64,000 nucleotides of DNA from Liolophura sinensis. Taxonomy: Eukaryota > Mollusca > Polyplacophora > Chitonida > Chitonidae. Shown here piece after piece: positions 21,609 to 36,600 of the stretch (its first letter is position 1; every line of letters starts with the position of its first letter). Both the position numbers and the translations under genes were made by a program. The stretch is taken from positions 9,262,193-9,326,192 of the forward strand of contig NC_088306.1 of the NCBI RefSeq assembly GCF_032854445.1. Reading direction: 5' to 3'. Below the pieces are notes generated by a model. It had not been told where the DNA came from. It worked only from the letters and a program-made list of their open reading frames with translations, and did no database searches.

Positions 21609-24600
21609 TCAAAGAGACATGTTCCTGCCTTCTATGCTGATAGTCACTGCTCTTTGGTTTTTCGATCCTTTCTTCTTTTCCTTGAAGGCCCTGATGTGTT
21701 TCTCGTAACGGGTCACTGCTTTCTTACCACCACCCTGGAAACCGACACATTTTTTCGTCAGAGCACTTCAAAAAAACGAAAAGCCAGCTTCGCCATTCTA
21801 ATTGAATGGAGTTTTACGTCACACTCAATAATGTTTCACTCACCAACATCAGAAACGTGCCTGAGAAAATGCCTGGTTCAAAATTTAAGCCACACTCGAT
21901 CACTGGACCTTATAGATCAAAAGCTTCTGGGCTGAGGGGACTGTGGCTGAGTGGCTAGCATGTTAGCGCAGCACAATGACTCAGGAGCCTCTCAACAATA
22001 CAGTCACTGTGAGTTTAAGTTCAGCTTATGCTGGCTTTAAAATCTGTACATTAAGAAATAAACCCAAACGTTTCATGTATCCTTTAATATTTATCAATTT
22101 CCCATGTTATTTAAGGCAAACAAAATACTAATAAAAAAAATAAAGTATATATATATATCACACACTGTGCAGAAAAGTAGTTCCGTTTCTCTTTTTACTC
22201 TGACCTTTTGTACAACCTCTTCCACATTCCAGCGTGGCCTGACAACGTAGTCCTTATGAGATGGGTTAGGGACCCGTGCTCTGTAGATCCAGCCGGGGTC
22301 TCCTGGACGCAGAGCCCTACAACATCATAACATCACAGTAGTATAGATCACACATGAACAGGGGACCAAAGGAGAACAAATAGGGGACCAAAGGACAGCT
22401 ATAGAAGAGTTCTATGACCTACTTCTGGCAGCCATATTGGAGTACTGTGGCCACATACCACAGGACTCCAATATGGCCGACTGGATATTGTTCTGTGAGG
22501 GTGTCCTGTACAAACAGGAGTTTCTCTACACTGGACATATACTATTCACTGTTAAAAAAAATCTCTAAATATTTAAAGAGACTGCAGTGTGATTTATCAA
22601 ACCATCAAACTGTCGAAGATTGTCCTGACAAAAAATTAAAGTGCTGCATACATGTAAGGTGAAAAGAGTTTGAAATTCCTGCAAAGAAGTCTGACACGTC
22701 TGATTTATACCTTATTACTGGATGGCTTTAAATTTGCCAAATTCTATGGGAAAACAATATGTCTTAATTCAATATTTACACTAAAGGTTCGCATGTCCTT
22801 ATTAAAACTTGGTCACTTGTAGACGTACTAGATGACCATGCTAACTCTGTGTAGATTAGGCTTACTTACTTCTCTTCTCCTGCCAGAGCTTTGTCTATGT
22901 CTCTCCTGGGAGTCTGGGAGCCGTCAGAGCTGGGGACAACAAAACAAAATGTCACACTGATTGTGTATCACCACATACATATGTCTCTTCTGGCAACTAT
23001 CTGAGCTGGAGACAACAAAACAAAATGTCACTGATTGTGTATCACCACATACATGTCTCTTCTGGCAACTATCCGAGCTGGGGACAACAATGCAAAATGT
23101 CACAATGATTGTTTATCACAACATACATATGTCTCTTCTGGCAACTATCCGAGCTGGGTACAACAAAACAAAATGTCACAATGATTGTGTATCACAACAT
23201 ACATATGTCTCTTCTGGCAACAATCCGAGCTGGAGACAACAAAACAAAATGTCACACTGATTGTGTATCACAACATACATATGTCTCTTCTGGCAACTAT
23301 CCGAGCTGGGTACAACAAAACAAAATGTCACAATGATTGTGTATCACAACATACATATGTCTCTTCTGGCAACTATCTGAGCTGGGTACAACAAAACAAA
23401 ATGTCACACTGATTGTGTATCACCACATACATATGTCTCTTCTGGCAACTATCTGAGCTGGAGACAACAAAACAAAATGTCACTGATTGTGTATCACCAC
23501 ATACATGTCTCTTCTAGCAACTGTCTGAGCTGGGTACAACAAAACAAAATGTCACAATGATTGTGTATCACAACATATATATATGTCTCTTCTGGCAACT
23601 ATCCGAGCTGGGGACAACAAAACAAAATGTCACACTGATTGTGTATCACAACATACATATGTCTCTTCTGACAACTATCCCAGCTGGGGACAACAAAACA
23701 AAATGATTTCTACAAATGGCATGAAACTACATTATTCATTAAACAAGTCGAATTCAAGTTATCATGATGACAGACTGCATCTGCTTTACAAGGTTCTTAA
23801 CAATTCATAAGGTGATATACATCATAGTCATATTCGGTCGGAGGTCTCTTAATAAAATTCCAGAGATGTTCACAGTTAACTTGAAAACAGCTTCTGTATC
23901 CTTCAAATTCTACCTGGTTTCTCTCCGACTAGTGTCAATGCGTGATGAAATATTCTCGAACCCTGCATACATATCCATCCCAGTAAATACCTGGGACTGC
24001 TTGCACAAAGGGATCATAAGCTTGCACAAAGGGATCATAAGCTTGCACAAAGGGATCATAAGCTTGCACAAAGGGATCATAAGCTTAAGCTGATTGTAAA
24101 TCACTAAGATCATTATCCAAAGCTTGATTTACAATTAACACCCTCGTGCACAAAGGGATTGCATAATAGTACAAGCTACAATAGTCCTACAAGTAACTTA
24201 CAGTCAGACATTACAATCAGGTTTAGGGGCCTCCGTGGCTCAGTTGGTTAGCGTGCTAGCCCAGCGTAATGACCCAGGAGCCTCTCACCAATGCGGTCGC
24301 TGTGAGTTCAAGTCCAGCTGGTGCTGGTTTCCTCTCCGGCCGTATGTGGGAAGATCTGACAGGAACCTGCGGATGGCTGTGGGTTTCCCCTGGGCTCTGT
24401 CTGGTTTCCTCCCACCATAATGCTGGCCACCATCGTATAAGTGAAATATTCTTGAATATGGCGTAAAACACCAATCAAATAAATAAAATAAATACAATCG
24501 TGTTTACCCTGTTGTAAATACATATATTTACTATCGCCCCTAAATTAACGCAGCTACAATCTCTTTGTGCAAAAACACTTAGTAAATGAACAACTGTTAT

Positions 24601-27600
24601 CGCTTACCTCAGCCGCCTCTTCTTAGGCAACTGTTCATAATCTCTCTGCTGACGTTCTTCTCTGCTCAAATTCTTGAAATTTGACGTCAGGTTAAATATT
24701 GGCCTTGACCATTCATCTAAAAAAGAAAAGGTGAAAATGAATTACCTGACATATAGTAAATTAATTACAAGGACTATTGTATGGAGGGATTCAAAAGAAA
24801 TTCCTTCCCTCATCATAGATCATCAAAAAGACTTTGGTACATTTGCATTTCGTTCCTAACTTGGCTTGGGATTTCACTTTCTTTTCTAGAACAAATTTGA
24901 AAGAAAGAAAGAAATAAATACCATGACAATACGGTGACATGGCAGACTTTTCACAAAACGTTTTTCAAAGAATGTTTCTGATTAAAACACGAGTTTTCAG
25001 AGCCCCAAGATACACCAGTCATGATAGAGAGAATAATAGATGATGTCCTCATCTCTGATGATTGAAATACACAAATGAGGCCTTTTTAAACCCGTCGAAA
25101 GAGTTCAGGTGTTCAGAATTTTGGGATCAGAATGAAAAAGGCTGATAGTTTTGCGAATCAAAAGGGCACCAAAATACTCATGTAGATTAACCTTTGACAG
25201 GGTCACCTGATTTCAAATTCTAAAATGAAACAGTTCTTCAAATATGGTTTTAAAATGAAAAACTCATACCTCTTAAAAAGTAGTATAGCTCTGTCAATGT
25301 TAAAAAACTTAAAACGTTTAAAATTTCAATGTTTTGTTTTAACAGGTTTCACCTCTTGTGGTGGTTACAAGAAGTTTTTAACAGTGAAGTGATTGAGTAG
25401 ATGTATGTATCACGGTAACGCCACAGAGATGACTGGACAGACAGGATGAGTGCCGTAACACAATATAAACTGTGATACTGTTATATAAAAGAGCTGCCAC
25501 ATGGAGGCCCGAGTAGGATCTTACTGATGAGTTTGCCGGCTCTCTCCTTGTTTTCCCTGGTCTCTTTAGGGTGTTTGTACAGGTACATGACGGCTTTACC
25601 AATGCCACTGGACTTGAGGGTGTCGGAGCTCATCGGAGGGAACTGGGAAGAAGAGATACAAACAACATAATCATTGAAGTCAGGACCTACTCAGTCGGGA
25701 TGATCTTTCCTTTATTTATTTCACTGCTCTGGCTGCTGCTCTCTGTCTGGTTTCCTCCAGGCTTTACTCTCTGCCTGGGACCCGTTTCACAAAGTACACG
25801 TTGAGTAAAGTCCACATATCTTCCTTAGCAACCAGTATGCATTACGTCGTTATGGTAGTTACTGGGGCGCAGCGCTACATGCGCTTTGAGAAATGGCGCC
25901 CTGTTTTTTTCCAGGTTGTCTGGTTTCCTCCATACCTTGTCTGGTTTCCTTTAGGTTATGTAGTTTCCTCCAGACTCTGGTTTCCTCCAGACTCTGGTTT
26001 CCTCCATTTGTAAACCTCACCCTTCATATCAGTGAAGCATTGGTAGATATGATAGGAAGCACCAATCAAATACATAAACGTAATGATATATATAACACTT
26101 TATGATTTCACAAGAAGGATTAGAATCAGTTAGGATTTCTCAATCATAACACTCTACACAGGTAATTGGAAACAATTCAATAACAAATCCAGCGCACTGC
26201 AATTATTTTTCCCTTGCCCAAACATATTTCTGAACAGCTTACTTCTGACAAGAACTTGAGCATGGTGTCCCGGATCTGTACGTGGGGAAGACTTCTGTCT
26301 GGCAAGGGAGCTAACCACTCCTGAAAACAGAAAAAATGACAAATGAAACTTGAGTGAGTGAGTGCGTTCATGGGGTTTAACATCATACTCAACAATTTTT
26401 CAGTCGTATGATGACGAAGGAACCCTTAGGGCATATGTAGTGTGCTTCCTTGTAGCAGGACGGATTTCCACCGCTCTTTTATCTAGTTCTACTACACTGA
26501 GACGATTTACCAAAGGTAAGTAAGGTGCCCCGCTCGAGCCATTATACTGATACGGGTCAAGCAGTCGTTACACTATCACCTCCATGGTGAACAAATGAAA
26601 CTTGAAGAGTTATTTTCAGTTTAAAATAGGATGAGTCTAAGTTACACATTCAAGCTGTACAGGCCTAAGAAGTTGTCTGTTGGTGTGGATAGCACATGTA
26701 GCCAATCTTTGTTGTTTACATATATGATGAAGTGTCACATTGAAATACGTGTCCAAGGGCTGTTCTAAAATACAGTGTCACTTGCCATGTTTAAAGATGT
26801 TTCCAAGGTCAAACTAAAATACTGTAGAATTAGCAACAGCAACAAGTTACCACCTGTTTTCTTTTGCTTAGCTCAAGTAAGACCTGCCCTTAAAAGAAAA
26901 GACAACAAATAATACAGCCTCAATTATTTCGTCAGAAAGGTGGAATTAGGCCTAGATGGACACAGCCACCGTGTTCGGACGTGCCCAGTAACATGATGTT
27001 GCCTCACTCATACCTCACGTTCATATGGCTAAAAGGCCAAACACTGTCCACGTGATGTCCGTTAGTTTACAGAGGAATTTTCACAAACCATTAAAGCAAA
27101 CACTGAAAGTTTTGTACAATGTACTTACCGTAATAGCATTTAATACTCCGCAATCCAGGAATGCAATATGAAGGTCAGCTCTGTAAAGTGGGGGAGAAAA
27201 ACATAGTTGTGCATGTGTTAAATGAGGCAAATAGATTCCATATAGAAGAGAATGGATGAATGGTTTCTGTTTAATGCCACAATGGCATTATTTCAGGAAC
27301 ACCAAGGCTAAATTCAGGTCCACAAAAGACACGCATGAGAGCTCTGGTTCAGCCAAATTCAGCTCCACACATGTGAGAGCTCTGGTTCAGCCAAATGCAG
27401 CTCCACAAAAAACACATGTGAGAGCTCTGGTTTAGCCAAATTCAGCTCCACCAAAAACACATGAGAGAGCTCTGGTTCAGCCAAATTCAGCTCCACACAC
27501 GTGAGAGCTCTGGTTCATCCAAATGCAGCTCCACAAAAAACACATGTGAGAGCTTTGGTTCAGCCAAAGTCAGCTCCACCAAAAACACATGTGAGAGCTC

Positions 27601-30600
27601 TGGTTCAGCCAAATACAGCTCCACAAAAAAACACATGTGGGAGCTCTGGTTTAGCCAAATTCACCAAACAGTAAATGGCTGTTTGGTTTCCATGGCAATC
27701 AAAATGAAACAGTAGAAAGTGATAGATGAGTTGGTCTCACCGATATTTATCTACAGGTACTGCTACAGCTTTAACTGAGTAAATTACACAGTTTGCAAAT
27801 CTCGTACCACTCAAATTAAGACAAAGAGTTTTATGTCCACATAAGCTAAACTTATATTCCCCATGTACATACTTCATCCTTGTCAAACTTTGAAGCCATC
27901 AGGAAAACATACAAAACCTACTTTTTAAGTTGTGACTGAACAGCTGGTAGATATTTCATTTTCTTTGTGGCAGCCATTTTTTTCTCATTGGCAGTCCTGT
28001 CCTCCTGAAATCAATTAAGAAAATCAAACTAAATTTGCATAAATGTCATAAAATCTTTCCTTTACTGTTTTAGTAATTCTGCATTTAACATTCAGGGAGT
28101 GAAATTTTTATACCAACAATAGGAAGAAAGATCAAATATGATGTGCCTTACATTTTCAAACTGTACTTTCCTGGAAAAAAAAAACTGAGCATTAACATGT
28201 GTAAATGCAAATTTATTCTTACCTCGGCAGCTGTTTTCATCTTGTTAATCATATCAGCAATCAAATCATCATTGTCGTTGATGATATCCACATCACGTCG
28301 CTTCCGTCGATATTTCTGACTTTCTTCTTTCTTTCTCATCATCATTATCTCAAAATCTGATACAAAATCCCTGTAAAGAAACATTTATTGATGACCAAAT
28401 ATCTTGTATTCTTTAACAAATAACACTATGGACATGCCCATTCCTCAAGACAATTTTGTTTCATTGGTGAGGTGGAGTGAAGCAAACACCAGGAGTGAAG
28501 CAGACACTGGGAGTGAAGCAGACACTGGGAGTGAAGCAGACACTGGGAGTGAAGCAGAAACCAGGAGTGAAGCAGACACCAGGAGTGAAGCAGACACCAG
28601 GAATGAAGCAGAGACCAGGAATGAAGCAGACACCGGGAGTGAAGCAGACACTGGGAGTGAAGCAGACACTGTGGGTGAAGCAGACAAACAGGGTGAAGCA
28701 GACACCGAACACCAGGAGTGAAGCAGACACCGAACACCAGGAGTGAAGCAGACACCGGGAGTGAAGCTGACACGAGGAGTGAAGCAGATACCGGGAGTGA
28801 AGCAGACACAGACACCAGGAGTGAAGCAGACACCAGGAGTGAAACAGACACCGGGTGTGAAGCAGACACCCCAAGAGTGCAGCAGACTGTGGGTGAAGCA
28901 GACAAACGGGGTGAAGCAGACAAACGGGGTGAAGCAGACACTGGGCATGAAGCCAACACCAGGAGTGAAGGAGACACCAGGAATGAAGGAGACACCAGGA
29001 ATGAAGCAGACACAGGACACCAGGAGTGAAGCAGACACCAGAAGTGAAGCAGACACTGGGCATGAAACAGACACTTGGCGTGAAGCAGACACCAGGAGTG
29101 AAGCAGACATTGGGAGAGAAGCAGACACTGGGAGTGTAGCAGACAAAGGGAGTGAAGCAGACACCAGAAGTGAAGCACACACCAGAAGTGAAGCAGACAC
29201 CCAGAGTGAAGAAGACACCGGGAGTGAAGCAGACACAGGGAGTGTAGCAGACACTGGGAGTGAAGCAGACACTGGGCAACAGAGCAGGTATTAGCTTCAT
29301 ATAACAACACTGTCCTGAACATCGTTTATTTTCTTCAGAGTGATGCTTAACTTTGTTTGCTATTATGTTAGAATAGCAGAAATAATTAACTTTCACAAAA
29401 GATCAGCTTGTCCATGTGCATGTTACTCAAGTGTTATTCAAATCTGTAATTAAATACCTAAAATTTATAGTATGAGTCACATCATACCTTTTTTCAAACT
29501 ATGGGATCATTTTAACCACAAAAATTGTACAGGTACAAGTATGATGTTTACTGAAAGGCAATAGTTTGAGCTATTCTTGGTATATACAGAAAATCTCATC
29601 TGGTTAGGAAATATGGATCTATCACTGAAAATCTCCCGTATGGCCCATTCTGAAAATCTCCCGTATATCCCATTCTGAAAATCTCCCGTATAGCCCATTC
29701 TGAAAATCTCCCGTATGGCCCATTCTGAAAATCTCCCGTATAGCCCCTTCTGAAAATCTCCCGTATGGCCTATTCTGAAAATTTCCCATTTGGCCTATTC
29801 TGAAAATTTCCCATCTGGACTATTATAAAAATCTCTGGTATGGCCTATTCTGAAAATCTCCGGTATGGCCTATTCTGAATATCTCTGGTATTGCCTATTT
29901 AAATCAGCCCTTAACCACTGGAAATCATCACAGCAGTGTTATATCCATTTTAATCCAATTTGGCTGGAAACCATGGCTGGAAACCATGAAACTCCTTAAA
30001 TACCTGGCTTATACCTTTAGCTGTGCTACAGAGCACTATAGATCAAATATAACTTTGTACCATTATTATTGACCACTGTCAGCGCTCTGCCAGCCATGGG
30101 ACAGCGTAAGGATGAAGTATTCTTACTGAAATATCATAGGGGCTCAAGGCTTTAAGTATAGTTGTATAAATTTATCAGTTTACTGGCTTTATATACAATT
30201 TCATTATTTTTTTCTACCAGCTCAAAAATCTGCTTAGGATTAGTACATCATGAACAGACCAAACCAATACTAACCCCAAAATCCTCAAAAAATTAATAGA
30301 AATTTAGATGCAATTTAGAACATATGTTTTAAAATTTTGAACACTAAATTGTACTGTTCAGGTAAGGGCACATATGAACATTTGCAGGGATGGTGAATAA
30401 ACTGTCTAGATCAGACAACATTCCACGACGTCAAATGTTGCAATACGTCACAATCTAAAAAGTATACTTTTTTCAAGGGTTTAGGGTCAATGTTCCAAAA
30501 TACTTCAAACTTATGTGGAATATCTAGTCTACGCAACAGGCCAGGTTACATACTCTTTCATCTCGTCATCGTCTGACATTGCTGCTGGTGCATCCCCTGC

Positions 30601-33600
30601 GCCTTCAGCACCCTGACTCTGGGTCGGGACCTCCTCCTCTGGAGCCCCCTCACCCTGATCACCAGTGGGGGGTCCCTCACCACCCTCATCATCATCATCA
30701 TCATCAGACACCACGGCTGAAACAGATCCCCACACAGGTAACAATTAACAATTTCATGTTTTTTATTCCTTAGAAAATTTTAACAGGTTTTTTTTATTCC
30801 TTTATTTTTTTCTTCACAAGTCTGGGTGGGAAGAATGGCCAGGCTGAAGAAAAACACCCCCCCGTCGGCAAATTCCTGACATAAACCATGACTACCAAGG
30901 TCAAGGTCAAACCAGGGAGAGCTGAATTTGAAACACCATGATTTCGTTTATCCTAAGGCTATCTGCTGAATGAGTAATACAACAAAATTTCAATCTGCCC
31001 TAAGTGACATTACAGGGCATCAGCTCTCTTCATTTATTTGATTTGAATTTTACTTCGTACTCAAGAATATTTCACTTACATGTACAGGATGGTGACCAGA
31101 ATTGGAAGCCAGGGTGCGGAAACCCACAACCATCTGCAGGTTGCTGACAGACCTTCCCCCACAAGACTGCAGAGGAAGCTAGCAAGAGCTGCAGTTGTCT
31201 TGAGCTCCATGTGGAAAAGTTATCGGTTATAATTAAAGTGTATCAATACAGAAATACTCGGTGACTTTTTACAGATGTTCAAGTGGAGTCTCAAAACATG
31301 AATTCAATGTGAAAATGAAAACCACATTTAAATCAAGTCACCTGTTTTCTTCTTTTCCTTCTTCTTGACTGGAGCCTCAACATCAGCCACGCCAAAACCC
31401 TTAAATTGTCAAACAAGTTTGGTTCAATGTCTGACCAATACAACCAATTCTTTCAACAAAATTCATCATATAATAAATTTTTTTATTGATGTGATTGGTG
31501 TTTTATGCCGTACTCAAGAATATTTCACTTACATGATGGCAGCCAGCATTATGAAGGGAGGAAACCTGGCTGAGCCTGGGGGACACCCAGGACCATCCGC
31601 AGGTTGCTAGCAGACCTTCCCAGGTAACTCACAACAAAGTCTCATGCTTATAGATAAATGGACTATAAACCAGCGGCTTAGGGAAACACAAAAAACAACT
31701 CTGTATGTACAAAGATATGACAAAATTATATATTACATATCACACAGTATCACTTTGATTTAAATCCATTCTCAGAAGTCCCAGAAATCCCACAAACCTT
31801 GTCTAGCTCAAAAAGATTATAGTTCGTACATCCATCTGCCGGTTGCTGGCAGACCTTCCCACTTACGACCAGAGAGGAAGCCAGCATGAGCTGGAACGCT
31901 GCTGGAGAGGGTTTTAAATTGCATGGTGCTATGTAGGGACCTTTCTGTTCAGCACAGTACAGTGACCTTATTAAGTCTTTCACAGTACCATGCTGTGATT
32001 TCAATGTATTATGCTGTGAATTCACTGTATTATTCTGTGATCTTACTGTAGTGTGCTGTGATCTTACAGTAGTGTGCTGTGATCTTACAGTACTATGCTT
32101 TTACAGCACTGTGCTGTGATTTTACAGCACTATGCTGTGATCTTAAAGTACTGTGCTGCGATTTTACAGTACTATGATGTGATCTTACAGAAATGTGCTG
32201 TGATTTTACAGTACCATGCTTTGATCTTACAGACCACTGCTGTGGTTTTACAGTACCATGCTGTGACCTTACGGTACCATGCCGTAATCTTACAGTGGCA
32301 TCCTAAGTCTTTGTGATCTAGCCACACAAGTTCTCTTTTTTATTTTTTTTTCATAATAATTTTACCTCAAATTCTTCATCTTCGTCACTTGATCCAAAGA
32401 TATCAGCAATCAATCCTCCAACAGCAGACCTGGATGCAGAGTAGCAGTTTAGAGTTTACAACACAAATGAATGATTATGACTTACAGCCACTTCTTCTTC
32501 ACTTCAGTAGTCTGGACCGTATGATGACTTATTGGTGCCTCACTGAAATGCCATGCCAAGACACCTCACTCGACACGACATCTACACACCCAGTCACAAA
32601 ATACAGACACTGAGCTGACCTGTACATAGACTATTTCTCTTCTGTAAGCTCAATGGTATCAAGGTGGTCAAAGGTTCAAATAAAAGCCATGGAGGATGTA
32701 GCTCTGACTTCTCACATTAATCACTCAAAACTTTCAGATGCTGAATAAAGTTACAAGAGGGTTTGCCTAGGCAAGTTTTGACATTTTTTTTTGACAGGTG
32801 ATGATTTGGTGATTCAGTGTATACCAAATATTACGACAAGCCTCAGTTTGTAAAGCAAAGTGCAATTTCCTGCATGGTGGCACATGCATTCTGCACCTAG
32901 CTCTATGCTTATTAGAGGACGTGTAACTTGGGCTGGTGTGGCAGATATGCTACGATTCTGTTGAGAGTGCTCAATTCCTGTTCAAAACTTCTGTAACTTG
33001 TTATTTACACATTTATTTCATCCAAACACAACGCAGGATTAACCTACCCTTTGTCACTGTCTTCATCATCATCACTGTACATATTTGCATCATCAGCTGA
33101 GAAAAATGAAACGAAAAACATTCTAAAACAGGTTAAAATAAGAAAAAAAAATATCTGCATATGGTAGATAACATAAAATTTGGGCAAATACATCTGATAA
33201 AATATTACATATTAGCTGAAAGTTATAGTTTTGCGATAGGATATCATCATATCTTCCACACAAACCTTAAAACACCTTTCTATGATCAACAGAACCCTCG
33301 GAATCAGGTGAAATGTGCAACTTTCTAGTCAAGGGCAACAAGAAAGGAAAGAAATTTCACACCATCAAATCATCACAATTCACCAGTGTTATTCTGGGTC
33401 ATCTATGGCCAGAATGCGGGTGTTATAAGAGTTGGGGGCCAGAGATTGAATGTGGACAAAATTTAACAAGTTACCATCATTTCTAACTTGGTGCTGGATG
33501 CAGTGCTCAAGAATATTTGACTTATACGCCCATGGCAGTCAAGCTTCATTGATGAAAGACACCCGTGCACTCAGAATAAACCATAGGCCTTTTGGCAAGT

Positions 33601-36600
33601 GACTGACAAACTTTAAAATGTTTGAGCAGCTTTTGTTTGCAAAGCAATTGCTTGTTTTCATTATTTCTACTGAAATGAGAGGTTTACCTTTTTCTGCTGT
33701 CTTATTTTCTGGCTGTTCATTGTCACTGTCAACATCTGAGTGTGATGCATCCCTGAAAACATACAATCACAGAGATTAGACGTGTAAGAATTCATTTATT
33801 TATTTATCTGATAATTGTTTAATCATCTTTCTCAAGAATTTTTCACTCATACCGTGGCTGTCTGTTTTACGGTTGGAGGAAACTGGTTTGAACTTTTGGC
33901 AAGATACTGATGAACTTACCAACATGTTACATGCAGAAAATGCCTGACATGCACTCCAAATTGACAGAAGACAAGTGGTTTTTAACATGCAAATGACAGG
34001 ATGAGCTGCATTGGCTACTTCACCTGGGCACAGGTGTTCAAAACTGTTTAAAGACTTAATGCCAGATTTATTCTGATGTCAAGTCCTTCAATTTTGTACT
34101 TAGCCCAAAAATAACTGTATAACAGTATACTAGATATGACTGAATGAATGCTTGGGTTTTAATGTCATGCTTAAAAAGATTCAGTCATATGATGACAAAG
34201 TGTCAATAAGTGTGTGTACATATACTGTGTCTTCTTGTATCAGGGGGAGTCCATGTCGCCAAAGTGCTGCCACCACTGAAGTATCATGCCAAAGACACCA
34301 GGCATGACATACCACCCAATTACATTATACTGACACACCTCTCAGTACTGAGGTTGCAACAAGTACCAAGTCTTTGGAATGATGCGACCAGGTTTGATCA
34401 GTGGTCTTCTGGCTTCTATATTAAATATGAACTAAATAGGCTTTCCATATACCATGTATACTTTGATTTTGGACAAGTGCATTGGCTGCTCAATTTGGAT
34501 AAAATCTTAAATGTAAAATATGACTTAGCATCACTCTTAGCTCACTTTCGAAAAAACTAGGCCCAGGAGTAAAGGTCCAAACACACATCTGGAGGGAAAG
34601 AGGGTGGATCATTTTAAATTATCTCTGTCACAAAGTCTCAAACACATGAGTGCACACACATACATGAGGCATGAAAACAACCCAGTAAAGCTTAAATGAA
34701 ATATTACAATCTCAAATTTCAAACCAGAAGTCTTAACTACAACTATTAGTGACTGTAACTCTACTACTGCACTATTGGTGTAATAAAACACTACACATGT
34801 GAGTGACTATAAATCAACTACTGCACTATTGGTGTAATAAAACACTTCATGTATGAGTGACTACAACTCAACTACTGCACTATTGGTGTAATAAAATACT
34901 ACATGTATGAGAGTATAACTCAACTACTGCACTATTGGTGTAATAAAACACTTCATGTATGAGTGACTATAACTCAACTACTGCACTATTGGTGTAATAA
35001 AACACTACATGTATGAGTGACTATAACCAAACTACTGCACTATTGGTGTAATAAAACACTAAATGTATGAGCGACTAAACTCAACTACTGCACTACTGGT
35101 GTAATAAAACACTACACGTATGAGCGACTATAACTCAACTACTGCACTATTGGTGTAATAAAACACTACACGTATGAGTGACTAAAACCCAACTACTGCA
35201 CTATTGGTGTAACAAAACACGACAGGTATGATGGTCCTGTTAAATTGAAAGTTGCTGTCATATGCAAAAAGGTTGAGGAAATAGGGTAATGCCAAAAACC
35301 AATGTGCCAGGACCGTGGCTTGCTTTCAGTAGAGTAGTACCAGAAGTCCATTACCTAAAAGTATACAACTTCCCTATGGCTAGTCTTCAAGGCACAGTAC
35401 ACGTCTGTTGAAGCTCGAGCTACCTGGTGGAGAAATATGCCAACCTCTTGGGTGGAAATTGTGAAATGAATCCTAGGAAATCTAATTGTATACGACTGCT
35501 ACAAGAACTGGCCACACCTTGAAACCAAAAGTTTGTATTTAAAAACTACGATTTTGATAAATCATTGTTGGTATGAAGTTATATACCCATCAACTATTTT
35601 TATACTTCCAAGCAACTCTAAAACAATTACTATCAAAGACGTTGTTGTCCTTTTATAAAACCCTCCTTTGTCGTAATTTTTTGGGCCTATTTCAACACAA
35701 ATGAGTTTGGATCCAATCATGCATCATCCGTTTCTCAAAAATTAGCGGCGTAATAGAGAGAAAAAAAAATACATGTCTGCGCAGATACATCACATTTGTT
35801 AGAGATGGAGGAAAAGTGTAAAGTGCCACGGAGACTAGCTAGAGGGAAGTTGCTTACTTCTAGACAATGGACTTCTGGTAGTACACACATGAATACCCTG
35901 TACATGTTCCTCATTTACCCTGGAGCATGTCTGTTAGTCATACTCATGTGTGTACATTACAACGCCAGAACTATAGCTTTGAAATTAGTAGCATGCATCA
36001 AGAAGGTCAATATTTTCTGCGGACAGTCACATCTCTTGTCTACCTACATTTTGTAATAGCTTGGACTTGGTTCAGAGTTGGAGTGATAAAACAAACTATG
36101 TCTGATCTACAGTCAGGTAGCCTCTTATACTGACTTGGTAGATCTGACACTGAGAGCTTCATGCACAAAGACATGAATTTACTAAACTCAACTGATAACT
36201 ACATGCAGGGGAAGCTATTTATAAACCTTGATGTAATTCCAGAGTGACAGCATTAGAATACCATGGCCTAGTACAGCAGAATACATCAATTATCACCCTC
36301 ACTTATAACTCCACCCCACCCCCCAACCACACACACCTCCAAGCTGGATGGTTGATTAAATATCAACCCTGCATTTCACCAACCTCTTCTCTCTTACTCA
36401 AGCACTCATTCTTTAGTCACAGTAATGCATGTGTGCACATCCTTCGTGTAAAACTACATGATTTAATTTCCGCCTCCCACAATACCACACTCAAGACAAC
36501 ACTGTACTGACAGACTGTTATGTACACCCGATCCCATGTTAATAAGGTCATCCTGAGATGACAAACTAGGAATAAAGCTACAAAGAAGTTTTCTTTCACA

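Noticed and set aside
22930-23705. Repeat proteins from the 76-bp array (75-99 codons)
   Set aside because: The frames repeat because the DNA does; the array is intronic and reads on the strand opposite to the gene.
24229-24320. A true tRNA gene at the SINE-1 head
   Set aside because: A and B boxes are present, but no complete cloverleaf or terminator is seen, and the sequence runs into the common SINE body.
28426-29396. Three overlapping minus-strand open frames of 275-311 codons and plus-strand frames of 89-183 codons as genes
   Set aside because: They are all products of the 18-bp minisatellite. They lie in an IWS1 intron whose flanking exons match in phase.
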